In this document: positions 56,651 through 63,859 of the stretch, piece after piece
Numbering within the stretch: the first letter of the stretch is position 1
Layout: every line of letters begins with the position of its first letter
Source of the DNA: Marivirga tractuosa DSM 4126
GTDB lineage: Bacteria > Bacteroidota > Bacteroidia > Cytophagales > Cyclobacteriaceae
Direction: 5' to 3'
Length of the DNA stretch: 64,000 nt
NCBI RefSeq assembly: GCF_000183425.1
Contig: NC_014759.1
Coordinates: forward strand, 1,240,001 to 1,304,000
Made by a program: the position numbers and the translations under genes
Notes under the pieces: generated by a model
What the model was told of the DNA's origin: nothing
What the model saw: only the letters and a program-made list of their open reading frames with translations
The model's database searches: none

Positions 56651-57319
56651 CTAACTTCCGAATTCCCCGCCAGCTGGCGGGTTAGGGGGCTTTAGTAATT
56701 CTTTCACTTTCTCCACATCCTTCAATCCCGGCTCGAGCTCCAGCTTACTATTAAAGTCCAGTGCATAAAGATTTTTAGATTTAAAATTTTTTACTATTTC
56801 CATGTCTTCTACACCTAAACCACCACTAAGGAAAAATGGCTTTTTAATTTTGCTTTTTTCTAAAACATCCCAATTAAATTTCACTCCATTTCCACCTGGT
56901 AATTTACCTTTAGTATCAAATAGGAAGTAATCAACATCAGCATACTTATTTAATACTTTGGCCTCAAAATCATCATCTACTGAAAATACTTTAACAACTT
57001 CTAAGCCTTCCGCTTTTAATGACTTTACCACTTCTGGAGATTCATTTCCATGCAGTTGAACCACATCAAAAAATCCCTGATCTGCAAAACGTAGAATATT
57101 TTCAACGCTCTCATTCACAAAAACACCCACTCTTTCGGTTTCACCAAAATTCAGTTTAATAATTTCCTGCATTTGGATTTCCGAAACATATCGAGCCGAT
57201 TTTTCATAAAAAATAAAGCCTAAGTAGTCTGGTTCCAATTCAATAAGCTGTTGGATATTTTCCTTATCTCGCATCCCGCAAATCTTTACTTTCAAATCTT
57301 GTTTTTCCATTTCCTTCAT
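56651..57319 (-). CDS. trpF: Phosphoribosylanthranilate isomerase
   Basis: 222 aa TIM barrel catalysing the Amadori rearrangement in Trp synthesis. Motifs: KVKICGMRDKENIQQLI with the catalytic Cys, RVGVFVNE, VQLHGNESPE and the catalytic Asp in FDTKGKLPGGNG with FFLSGGL. The start may be the ATG at 57319 or the one at 57310. The C-terminal tail KPPNPPAGGEFGS is translated from the REP-like repeat, and homologues normally end near KVKELL. Lies 18 nt after trpC. Confidence 0.95.
   Translation of the reverse strand: MKEMEKQDLKVKICGMRDKENIQQLIELEPDYLGFIFYEKSARYVSEIQMQEIIKLNFGETERVGVFVNESVENILRFADQGFFDVVQLHGNESPEVVKSLKAEGLEVVKVFSVDDDFEAKVLNKYADVDYFLFDTKGKLPGGNGVKFNWDVLEKSKIKKPFFLSGGLGVEDMEIVKNFKSKNLYALDFNSKLELEPGLKDVEKVKELLKPPNPPAGGEFGS
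56665..56692 (-). repeat. GC-rich REP-like element inside the trpF 3' end
   Basis: On the minus strand AAGCCCCCTAACC is followed by the perfect 16-bp palindrome CCCGCCAGCTGGCGGG. It is in frame in trpF and adds PPNPPAGG to the protein. Confidence 0.8.
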
Positions 57320-57337
57320 AAGGTTTTGATTTAGTTT

Positions 57338-58159
57338 TTAAGCAGTTGGTTTAGCTACTCCTTCCGCCAATAAGCTTTTCACTTGCTGAGAAAATCGCTG
57401 ACAGGCTTTACCCGGCTCACTGCTTTTCATAAATGAAGTCCCAATTAAAAACCCATCAAATCCAGCTCTCTTCATGGCCACCACATCCTCAGGTGTTTTC
57501 AAACCACTTTCTGCAATTTTAGGAACATCAGTTGGAAGTTGGTTTGCCAATTTCCTAGCCACTTCTAAATCAGTATTAAAGCTTTTCAAATCTCGACTGT
57601 TGATTCCCACTAAATCGGCATAATTGCCATAATGAGAATCTAATTCTTCCTGATTATGGACTTCCAATAAAACCTCCATTCCTAATTCATGTGCCAATTG
57701 AGCTAAATCCTGGCATAAGGATTTATCAATCATGGCCGCAATCAATAGTATCGCATCTGCACCATGTGCTTTGGCTTCATACACTTGATAAGGATCCAGC
57801 ATAAAATCTTTTCGAAGTATCGGGCAGTAATTGAATTTTCTAGCTACTTCCAAATCTTTCAAACTTCCACCAAAGGAAGGCTGATCCGTTAAAACGGACA
57901 ATGCACTTGCTCCGCTTTGCATATAGCCAATAGAAACTTCCTCCACTGAAATGTGTGAATTAATCTTTCCTTCTGATGGCGACTTTCTTTTGATCTCCGC
58001 TATAATTCCCGTTTTCGTCTCATCCATCACATAGGATTTCAAACTGACTGGCGTTGATTTGTAGTATAACTTTTGCTTCAAAAACTCCACTGGAAATAGC
58101 TTTTGACGCTCTGCTACTTCTGCTTTCTTATATTCTGCTATTTGTTGTAATATGTTCAT
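57338..58159 (-). CDS. trpC: Indole-3-glycerol phosphate synthase
   Basis: 273 aa TIM barrel that closes the indole ring. Motifs: IIAEIKRKSPSEGKI with the catalytic Lys, ILRKDFMLDPYQVYEAKAHG, LLIAAMIDK, GINSRDLKSF and PKIAESGLKTPEDV. Upstream gap of 139 nt to trpD is filled by repeats; trpF follows after 18 nt. The C-terminus is normal. Confidence 0.97.
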   Translation of the reverse strand: MNILQQIAEYKKAEVAERQKLFPVEFLKQKLYYKSTPVSLKSYVMDETKTGIIAEIKRKSPSEGKINSHISVEEVSIGYMQSGASALSVLTDQPSFGGSLKDLEVARKFNYCPILRKDFMLDPYQVYEAKAHGADAILLIAAMIDKSLCQDLAQLAHELGMEVLLEVHNQEELDSHYGNYADLVGINSRDLKSFNTDLEVARKLANQLPTDVPKIAESGLKTPEDVVAMKRAGFDGFLIGTSFMKSSEPGKACQRFSQQVKSLLAEGVAKPTA

Positions 58160-58283
58160 TTTTTTAAGTTTTAAGTCCTAAGTAATAAGTTTTAAGTGTT
58201 AAGTTATAAGTACAGAGTACTGGGTACAAAGTACAGAAATGACCCTCTATTTCATTATTTACGTTTAGCAGCTAGCCAGCAAT
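58160..58283 (-). repeat. Intergenic repeats between trpD and trpC
   Basis: TTTTAAGT/TATAAGT-like heptads in series, then GTACAGAGTACTGGGTACAA, a word related to the trpF-trpB gap. No gene seen. Confidence 0.6.
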
Positions 58284-58307
58284 CCCCCCTTTTGGGGGCT
58301 AGGGGGC
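58284..58307 (-). repeat. GC-rich REP-like element at the trpD end
   Basis: On the minus strand GCCCCCTAG is followed by a CCCCCAAAAGGGGG-type hairpin. It gives TrpD its last residues (AP) and stop codon. Confidence 0.75.
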
Positions 58308-59285
58308 TAACTTTTTAAACACTTGCAGGGCTTTACCTGACTCAACGGCTTCTCTTGCTGCTTCGGTAGCATCTTGCAAACTATCGTATTTGCCTGCTGC
58401 TTTTAAGGCCAGCGCACTATTGGCATAAACCACAGAATTTTGTACTTTGGTTCCTTCGCCTTTTAAGATATCAGTAAAAATTTTAGCTGCTTCTTCGATG
58501 GTTTCTCCTCCATGTATTTCTTCGGCTTTTATCAGATCCAATCCAAAGTCAGAAGGCTTCACAATTTGTTCTCCTTTTGAAGAAAACACCTTGGTTTCCC
58601 CAGTGAGAGAACACTCATCATATCCTTCCAGGTCATACACCACACTATACTGTGCATCAGATTCTTGAAATAAATAGGAATAAATCCGGGCTAATTCATG
58701 ACTAAAAACACCTGCCATTTGTTTTTTCGGAAGAGCAGGATTAACTAATGGCCCCAGCATATTAAAGAAAGTTTTTACTCCTAATTCTTTTCGAATTGGG
58801 CCCACAAACCGCATGGCCGGATGAAATTTTGGAGCGTGTAGAAAACAAATTCCGCTTCCATCTAACTGTCGTTCTAATTCTGCTTGTTCATTAGTAAATT
58901 CATAGCCAAAATGCTCCAATAAGTTAGAACTTCCGCATTTTGACGAAACTCCATAGTTCCCATGCTTTACTACATTTTGACCACATGCTGCAACCACGAA
59001 TGCTGACATGGTGCTGATATTGAAAGTATTTTTACCATCACCACCAGTTCCACACAAATCCATACCGTCATAAGCTGACAAATCAATAGGTACACGTAAT
59101 TCCATCAAACCGTCACGGAACCCACTTAATTCCTCCACTGTCACAGGACGAATCATAAAAAGCGTCATGAATGCCGCCAACTCTGAATTATTAAATTCTC
59201 CTTGTCCAATCCGTAAAAAAATAGCTTTCGCTTCTTCCTTGGTCAAGGTATTATATTGTGATAATCTATTTATAAGTTCTTTCAT
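58299..59285 (-). CDS. trpD: Anthranilate phosphoribosyltransferase
   Basis: 328 aa. Transfers phosphoribose from PRPP to anthranilate. Motifs: DLCGTGGDGKNTFNIST, VVKHGNYGVSSKCGSSNLLE (substrate loop) and the metal/PRPP loop VVYDLEGYDECSLTGET. The last two residues and stop come from the REP-like repeat. Separated from trpG by 76 nt of repeats. Confidence 0.97.
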   Translation of the reverse strand: MKELINRLSQYNTLTKEEAKAIFLRIGQGEFNNSELAAFMTLFMIRPVTVEELSGFRDGLMELRVPIDLSAYDGMDLCGTGGDGKNTFNISTMSAFVVAACGQNVVKHGNYGVSSKCGSSNLLEHFGYEFTNEQAELERQLDGSGICFLHAPKFHPAMRFVGPIRKELGVKTFFNMLGPLVNPALPKKQMAGVFSHELARIYSYLFQESDAQYSVVYDLEGYDECSLTGETKVFSSKGEQIVKPSDFGLDLIKAEEIHGGETIEEAAKIFTDILKGEGTKVQNSVVYANSALALKAAGKYDSLQDATEAAREAVESGKALQVFKKLAP

Positions 59286-59344
59286 TTGTTCTTTTAGTCT
59301 TAAGTTTTAGGTTATAAGTTTTAAGTGTCAAGTACTGACTTACT
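59286..59344 (-). repeat. Intergenic repeats between trpG and trpD
   Basis: TTTTAGGTTATAAGTTTTAA-type heptads, as in the other trp gaps and before cysH. No gene seen. Confidence 0.55.
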
Positions 59345-59370
59345 CCCCGCCAGCTGGCGGGCTAGGGGGC
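59345..59370 (-). repeat. GC-rich REP-like element at the trpG end
   Basis: On the minus strand GCCCCCTAG is followed by the same 16-bp palindrome CCCGCCAGCTGGCGGG as at trpF. TrpG's last residues (AP) and TAG stop are part of it. Confidence 0.8.
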
Positions 59371-59928
59371 AATCCAATTCCTCAAAATCCTGCTACCCTC
59401 TGGCGTCATTACTGATTCGGGATGAAACTGCAAACCACACACATCATACTTTTTATGCTTGCAAGCCATGATTTGTCCATCTTCTGAACGAGCAGTGATT
59501 TCTAAATCTGACGGAAAATCTACTTCATCTATAACCCATGAGTGATATCTTCCTATATGTATCTTTTTTTCAACTCCCTCAAAAAGATAGTGAGAATCCA
59601 ACTTTGCTGTGCTTTGAATTCCATGCATAACAGGCTGTATATTCAAAAGTTTGCCACCAAAGGCTTGGCCAATAGCTTGGTGTCCTAAACAAATTCCTAA
59701 AATTGATTTTTCAGCTGCATAGCGTTTAATCAAGTCCAACATAATGCCTGCTTTCTCAGGAACGCTTGGGCCTGGTGAAAGCAAAATTTTGTCATATTGA
59801 GCCACTTCATCTAGGGTAATTTTATCATTTCGGATCACGTCTATTTCTACATTCAGCTTTAGCTGTCTAATGACCTCCACCAAATTATAAGTGAAGGAAT
59901 CGTAATTATCGAGTAATAGTATCTTCAT
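59362..59928 (-). CDS. trpG: Anthranilate synthase component II (glutamine amidotransferase)
   Basis: 188 aa class I glutaminase supplying ammonia to TrpE. Motifs: LLLDNYDSFTYNLVE at the start, LSPGPSVPEKAGI, the nucleophile in ILGICLGHQAIGQAFGG and the His-Glu pair in GLQFHPESVMTPEG. PabA is very similar and this protein may serve both pathways. Lies 9 nt after trpE. The end (IAP) comes from the repeat element. Confidence 0.95.
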   Translation of the reverse strand: MKILLLDNYDSFTYNLVEVIRQLKLNVEIDVIRNDKITLDEVAQYDKILLSPGPSVPEKAGIMLDLIKRYAAEKSILGICLGHQAIGQAFGGKLLNIQPVMHGIQSTAKLDSHYLFEGVEKKIHIGRYHSWVIDEVDFPSDLEITARSEDGQIMACKHKKYDVCGLQFHPESVMTPEGSRILRNWIAP

Positions 59929-59937
59929 TTCCTTCTA

Positions 59938-61350
59938 TTATTTTTGATGTTGGTCAAATAAATGTTCAGCTTTTTCCATCGCTTTTCGCAATGCAAAAAG
60001 TTTGTTATGCACTTCCTGTAATTCACTTTGCGGATTAGACAAAGCTACAATCCCTGCGCCTGCTCTGTAATTAAGCTTATTACCCTTGCTAATGAATGAA
60101 CGAATCACAATGGCATGATTCAAATTACCATTAAGTCCTATTAAGCCAACAGCACCTCCATACAAGCCTCTTCCGGTCGGTTCATATTTATTGATTAATT
60201 CAAGTGCTTTGTATTTTGGAGCTCCACTCAAGGTACCAGCCGGGAAGGTGTCAGCCAATAACTTAACAGCCGATTTTTCAGGCACATCTGCTGTGACTTT
60301 ACTTACCAAGTGGATTACGTGAGAGTAAAATTGAATCTCTTTGTAAACCTCCACTTTTACATTTTCTCCATGCTTTGAAAGATCATTTCGACCTAAATCC
60401 ACTAACATGGTATGCTCAGCATTTTCCTTTTCATCATTCAAAAGTTCCTCTGCTAATTTTGCATCCGCTTGGTCATCGCCACTTCTCCTATAGGTGCCGG
60501 CAATTGGATTGACATATGCTTTATTGCCCTTAACTCCGACTTGTGCTTCAGGTGAAGAACCAAACAATTTATAATCTCCATAATCGAAATAAAATAAATA
60601 AGGAGATGGATTTAAGGATCTTAAAGCACGATAGACCGTAAATTCATCTCCTTTAAATTCTTGCGAAAATGCTCTAGAAAGAACCATTTGAAAAACATCT
60701 CCCAACTGAGCGTGCTCTATTCCTTTATTAATAATTTTCAAGAATTCCTCATCGGTCATATTGGTTTCTTCCGCTCCTACTTTTTTAAATTGGAATTGCG
60801 GAACAGATCGATTCAAAATCACTTGTACCAAATCATTGCGGTCAAAATCATAAGATTTTCCAAGCTGATGTTCAAAAACATGCAGTTCATCTTTAAAATG
60901 ATCGAACACCAACACAAATCGGTAGAAATGATAACGCAAGAACGGAATATCATTTTGCACCTTTTCAAATTGAATATCCTCAAAATACTGCACTCCATCA
61001 AAGCCAGTAGCTCCAAAAAATCCACTTTCTTCAAAATCCTCCTGAGGAAATAATTCTTCTGCTTCAAACTGATTAATGAAGGATTGCAATTTATTTGGTA
61101 AATCTAATTTGCTTTCTAGCTTTTCTGTCTTGCTGACACCTTCAATCTCGGTATAGAATAAATCTTCAGTTGCTTTCACTTCCGCTATAGACTGCACCCC
61201 TATATAAGAAAAACTATTTCTTCGGGTGTGATAATCGGAGCTTTCCATCAAAAAAGTATGAGGAAACTGGTCCCTCAACCGAAGGTAAAGTGCTACCGGA
61301 GTAAAGGAATCAGCTGGAAGCGTAATGTGTTGCTTTTTGATTTTGGTCAT
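59938..61350 (-). CDS. trpE: Anthranilate synthase component I
   Basis: 470 aa chorismate-binding enzyme producing anthranilate. The N-terminal domain has the Trp-feedback element FLMESSDYHTRRNSFSYIG (cf. the LLES motif). The C-terminal catalytic half shows GDVFQMVLSRAFSQEF, PSPYLFYFDYGDYKLFGSSPE, PIAGTYRRSG, LVDLGRNDLSKHG, FPAGTLSGAPKYKALELI, and GAGIVALSNPQSELQEVHNK. It is the first structural gene, preceded by two tandem attenuators that should regulate it according to Trp-tRNA supply. Confidence 0.97.
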   Translation of the reverse strand: MTKIKKQHITLPADSFTPVALYLRLRDQFPHTFLMESSDYHTRRNSFSYIGVQSIAEVKATEDLFYTEIEGVSKTEKLESKLDLPNKLQSFINQFEAEELFPQEDFEESGFFGATGFDGVQYFEDIQFEKVQNDIPFLRYHFYRFVLVFDHFKDELHVFEHQLGKSYDFDRNDLVQVILNRSVPQFQFKKVGAEETNMTDEEFLKIINKGIEHAQLGDVFQMVLSRAFSQEFKGDEFTVYRALRSLNPSPYLFYFDYGDYKLFGSSPEAQVGVKGNKAYVNPIAGTYRRSGDDQADAKLAEELLNDEKENAEHTMLVDLGRNDLSKHGENVKVEVYKEIQFYSHVIHLVSKVTADVPEKSAVKLLADTFPAGTLSGAPKYKALELINKYEPTGRGLYGGAVGLIGLNGNLNHAIVIRSFISKGNKLNYRAGAGIVALSNPQSELQEVHNKLFALRKAMEKAEHLFDQHQK

Positions 61351-61414
61351 CTTTTAATTCAATTAATAGTATTGGGTTAACAATGTTTTAGAAATCTGAT
61401 TATTATAAAATAAA

Positions 61415-61444
61415 AAAGGCTTACCGGATGTCCGGTAAGCCTTT
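61415..61444 (-). terminator. trp attenuator 2 terminator
   Basis: A 14-bp perfect stem (61415-61428 with 61431-61444) with a 2-nt loop, then a T-rich run on the minus strand. It lies 64 nt before trpE and after leader peptide 2. The 8 nt at 61423-61430 (CATCCGGT on the minus strand; loop plus part of the 3' arm) are complementary to ACCGGATG at 61475-61482, which overlaps the leader stop. Pairing would block the terminator. If a ribosome stalls at the Trp codons the element stays free; if it reaches the stop it covers it. Confidence 0.92.
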
Positions 61445-61473
61445 CTATTCGCAATTAAGCATGGCATATCCCT

Positions 61474-61533
61474 TCATCCGGTTTCAGATGTTTTCTTGTG
61501 CCACCACCATGCGTTATTTAATTTATTGATCAT
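61474..61533 (-). CDS. trpL: trp leader peptide 2
   Basis: 19 codons: MINKLNNAWWWHKKTSETG, then TGA. Three consecutive Trp codons (TGG at 61501-61509) mark it as an attenuation leader. It lies directly upstream of the attenuator 2 terminator and trpE. The antiterminator element ACCGGATG overlaps its last two codons and stop. It starts only 19 nt after the attenuator 1 U run, so it is read from the same transcript as leader 1. Confidence 0.9.
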   Translation of the reverse strand: MINKLNNAWWWHKKTSETG

Positions 61534-61551
61534 ATTTGTTAATTCTTAGTC

Positions 61552-61582
61552 AAAAAAAAACCTCACTTGACAGCGAGGTTTT
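61552..61582 (-). terminator. trp attenuator 1 terminator
   Basis: An 8-bp stem (61575-61582 with 61557-61564, AAAACCTC) and 10-nt loop, followed by nine T on the minus strand (A run 61552-61560). It follows leader peptide 1. The loop word GCTGTC (61569-61574) can pair with GACAGC at 61602-61607, 3 nt after the leader stop, a possible antiterminator. Confidence 0.85.
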
Positions 61583-61609
61583 GAATATTGTATATACCAA
61601 TGCTGTCTT

Positions 61610-61660
61610 CTAAATATTAGAAGTCCACCACCAATTGATATTTTTATTTCTTTTTTGCAT
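61610..61660 (-). CDS. trp leader peptide 1
   Basis: 16 codons: MQKRNKNINWWWTSNI, then TAG. Again three consecutive Trp codons (61625-61633). A 7-bp hairpin (CTTCTAA/TTAGAAG, 61607-61623) overlaps its last codons and may act as a 1:2 or pause structure. The promoter element TACATTTG ends 6 nt before the ATG, so the transcript may begin almost at the start codon. Confidence 0.85.
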   Translation of the reverse strand: MQKRNKNINWWWTSNI

Positions 61661-61665
61661 TTGCA

Positions 61666-61696
61666 CAAATGTAAACGGCAAATTCAAATAAGCAAA
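61666..61696 (-). promoter_or_regulatory. Promoter of the trp operon
   Basis: On the minus strand TTTG (61693-61696), a 19-nt spacer and TACATTTG (61666-61673) match the Bacteroidota sigma-A consensus TTTG-N19-TAnnTTTG. It lies between the ribosomal protein THX stop and leader peptide 1. Confidence 0.75.
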
Positions 61697-61697
61697 A

Positions 61698-61922
61698 TTA
61701 TTTGTCAGCTTTTTCAGTTTTTTTCTTAGCAGTGGTTTTTTTGGCTGCTGTAGTTTTCTTTGCTGTACTTGCTTTTTTAGCAGGTTCTGTCTTTGTCTCC
61801 GATTTAGGCTTAGCTTCTTTCGCTGTTGAATTATCAGAAGAGGCATTTGGTCTTCGCCTAGTATTTCCAAAACTTCCCATCCAAATTTTACCTTTCTTTG
61901 TTTTTCTATCTCCTTTTCCCAT
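61698..61922 (-). CDS. 30S ribosomal protein THX (bTHX) with long basic tail
   Basis: 74 aa. The first 25 residues MGKGDRKTKKGKIWMGSFGN match the Thermus Thx-like ribosomal protein, which binds at the 30S head. The rest is a low-complexity tail of Ala, Lys and Thr (AKKTTAAKKTTAKKK) that makes this version about three times the core length. It stands alone before the trp promoter, with no separate terminator before it: trp transcription may be partly readthrough. Confidence 0.82.
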   Translation of the reverse strand: MGKGDRKTKKGKIWMGSFGNTRRRPNASSDNSTAKEAKPKSETKTEPAKKASTAKKTTAAKKTTAKKKTEKADK

Positions 61923-62064
61923 AATATTATAATTTTTATTTTAATTAATTTTCAGAATCTAAAATAAGAATAATTAAACTATTTTGATAAAATTTTATAG
62001 TTCTTGTTTCCCAATATAAATACTTATGCTAACTTGATGAGCAAACATATATTACTTTTTCAAT

Positions 62065-63036
62065 TTGGAACTACTACTGGATACGGCATTAATAATATTA
62101 GGATTTATATTATTAATTAAAGGGGCTGATTTCATGGTAAATGGAGCCTCTTCCTTTGCCAAAAGATTTAACGTATCAGAAATAGCTATCGGCTTAACTA
62201 TTGTAGCTATGGGTACCTCTGCTCCTGAATTGGTGGTTAATTTAGTATCCGGAGCTCAGGGTTTAGATGATGCTGTATTCGGAAATTTGATAGGTAGTAA
62301 TATTTTCAACTTATTTCTAATATTAGGTATAGCTGGTACTATTCGTCCTCTGATTGTTCAATCAGAAACGGTATGGAAGGAAATACCATTTAGCATGGGT
62401 TTAGTAATAGTATTATTCATAATGGTGAATGATACTTTTTTCTTTGGAAGTGACGAAAACACCTCCGGATTTGTGGATGGCTTTATTCTATTGTTACTTT
62501 TTGTATCTTTTATTTATTACGTATTCTACAACGTTAAAAAGAATAATCACCTTATTGATGTTCCCGATGAAATCCCTGTCCATAACAATTGGATTACCCT
62601 ATTAATGATTTTGGGAGGTATAACGGGATTGGTATTAGGCGGTAAACTTGTGGTTGACAATGCAGTAGATATTGCAAGAAGTTTTAATTTGAGTGAAAAA
62701 CTTATAGGTTTAACCATTTTAGCTGCCGGAACATCTTTACCAGAATTAGCCACTAGTGCTGTGGCAGCTTACCGCAACAGAGCAGATATAGCAATTGGAA
62801 ATGTAATTGGTTCTAATATTTTTAATTTGACTTTCATTTTAGGAATAAATTCAGTTGTTAGTCCTTTGGTTTTTAATACAGAAATGAATTTTGACTTTTA
62901 TGTATTGATAGGTGGTTCCATTCTGCTTTTCATTTTCATGTTCACCTTAAAAAGCAAAAAACTTGACAGGTGGGAAGCCATTCTTTTCCTTGCTACTTTT
63001 CTAGCTTACATGGTCTACATTTTCATTAGAAAATAA
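62065..63036 (+). CDS. Calcium/sodium antiporter (CaCA family, YrbG-like)
   Basis: 323 aa. Two inverted homologous halves of five helices each, with the ion-binding alpha repeats IAIGLTIVAMGTSAPELVVN and LIGLTILAAGTSLPELATS, each followed by GNLIGSNIFN or GNVIGSNIFN. It exchanges Na+ for Ca2+ or a related cation across the inner membrane. The start is TTG at 62065; the first helix begins at once and no in-frame ATG fits. Divergent from ribosomal protein THX across 142 nt. Confidence 0.93.
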   Translation: MELLLDTALIILGFILLIKGADFMVNGASSFAKRFNVSEIAIGLTIVAMGTSAPELVVNLVSGAQGLDDAVFGNLIGSNIFNLFLILGIAGTIRPLIVQSETVWKEIPFSMGLVIVLFIMVNDTFFFGSDENTSGFVDGFILLLLFVSFIYYVFYNVKKNNHLIDVPDEIPVHNNWITLLMILGGITGLVLGGKLVVDNAVDIARSFNLSEKLIGLTILAAGTSLPELATSAVAAYRNRADIAIGNVIGSNIFNLTFILGINSVVSPLVFNTEMNFDFYVLIGGSILLFIFMFTLKSKKLDRWEAILFLATFLAYMVYIFIRK

Positions 63037-63157
63037 AGGCTAATACCCACTGATTATCAATAACTTAATATTTATTTTATATTATCGTAAAAATAAATTA
63101 CTTAAAGGAAACTAATCCTAATATCCAGCGTTATCGAATCAGTTTTGAACTACTAAC

Positions 63158-63859
63158 TTGAAAAATAACACACTCCGACTGGATATTTCCAGACAACCCA
63201 ATGACAGCACTTGTGGCCCCACGAGTTTGCATGCTGTTTACAATTTTTTTAGCGAAGAAATTAGCCTAGAAGAAGTCATAAAATCCATTGAATATTTGGA
63301 ATCTGGTGGAACACTGGCGGTAATGTTAGGTATTGATGCTTTAAAAAAAGGCTTTCAAGCAGAGATTATAACATTCAATTTGAAAGTATTTGATCCTAGT
63401 TGGTTTCAAGATGACAATATTAACTTAATCGAAAAGTTAAAAGCTCAACTGAAGTTTAAAAAGACTCCTAAATTCAAACAAGCCTCATTAGCATATATTC
63501 AATTTTTAGAAAAGGGTGGGAAAATTACCTATAAGAACTTAAATAAAAATTTATTGCAGTCTTATTTGATTCAAGACATCCCAATTCTAACTGGATTGAG
63601 TGCAACCTATCTCTACAATGAGAAAAGAGAATTTGGCGAAGAGCCTGTACTTTATGATGACATCAAAGGCCAGCCATCTGGTCATTTTGTAGTTTTGAGC
63701 GGCATTAATCATGAAAATAGCAGTGTTCAAGTAGCAGATCCTTTACACGGAAATCCTTTTGATTCACAATTATACTCAGTAGATATTGATCACCTTATTT
63801 GCGCTATACTTTTAGGAGTAATCACCTATGATGCAAATTTATTAATTATAAATAAATGA
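63158..63859 (+). CDS. C39-like peptidase, partner of a RimK-like ligase
   Basis: 233 aa. The papain-like C39 pattern is present: QPNDSTCGPTSLHAVYNFF near the N-terminus with the nucleophile Cys, then GHFVVLSGINHENSSVQVADP with His and Asp. No signal peptide, so it is cytoplasmic rather than an ABC-linked exporter protease. The start is TTG at 63158. It overlaps the next gene by 4 nt (ATGA). In families of ATP-grasp amidoligases such a peptidase is thought to remove or process peptide tags made by the ligase; that role is an inference here. Confidence 0.82.
   Translation: MKNNTLRLDISRQPNDSTCGPTSLHAVYNFFSEEISLEEVIKSIEYLESGGTLAVMLGIDALKKGFQAEIITFNLKVFDPSWFQDDNINLIEKLKAQLKFKKTPKFKQASLAYIQFLEKGGKITYKNLNKNLLQSYLIQDIPILTGLSATYLYNEKREFGEEPVLYDDIKGQPSGHFVVLSGINHENSSVQVADPLHGNPFDSQLYSVDIDHLICAILLGVITYDANLLIINK

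Noticed and set aside
61557..61582. Terminator at 61552-61582 as the terminator of the ribosomal protein THX gene
   Set aside because: It lies after the trp promoter match and after a WWW leader peptide, so it fits better as trp attenuator 1; it may still stop readthrough.
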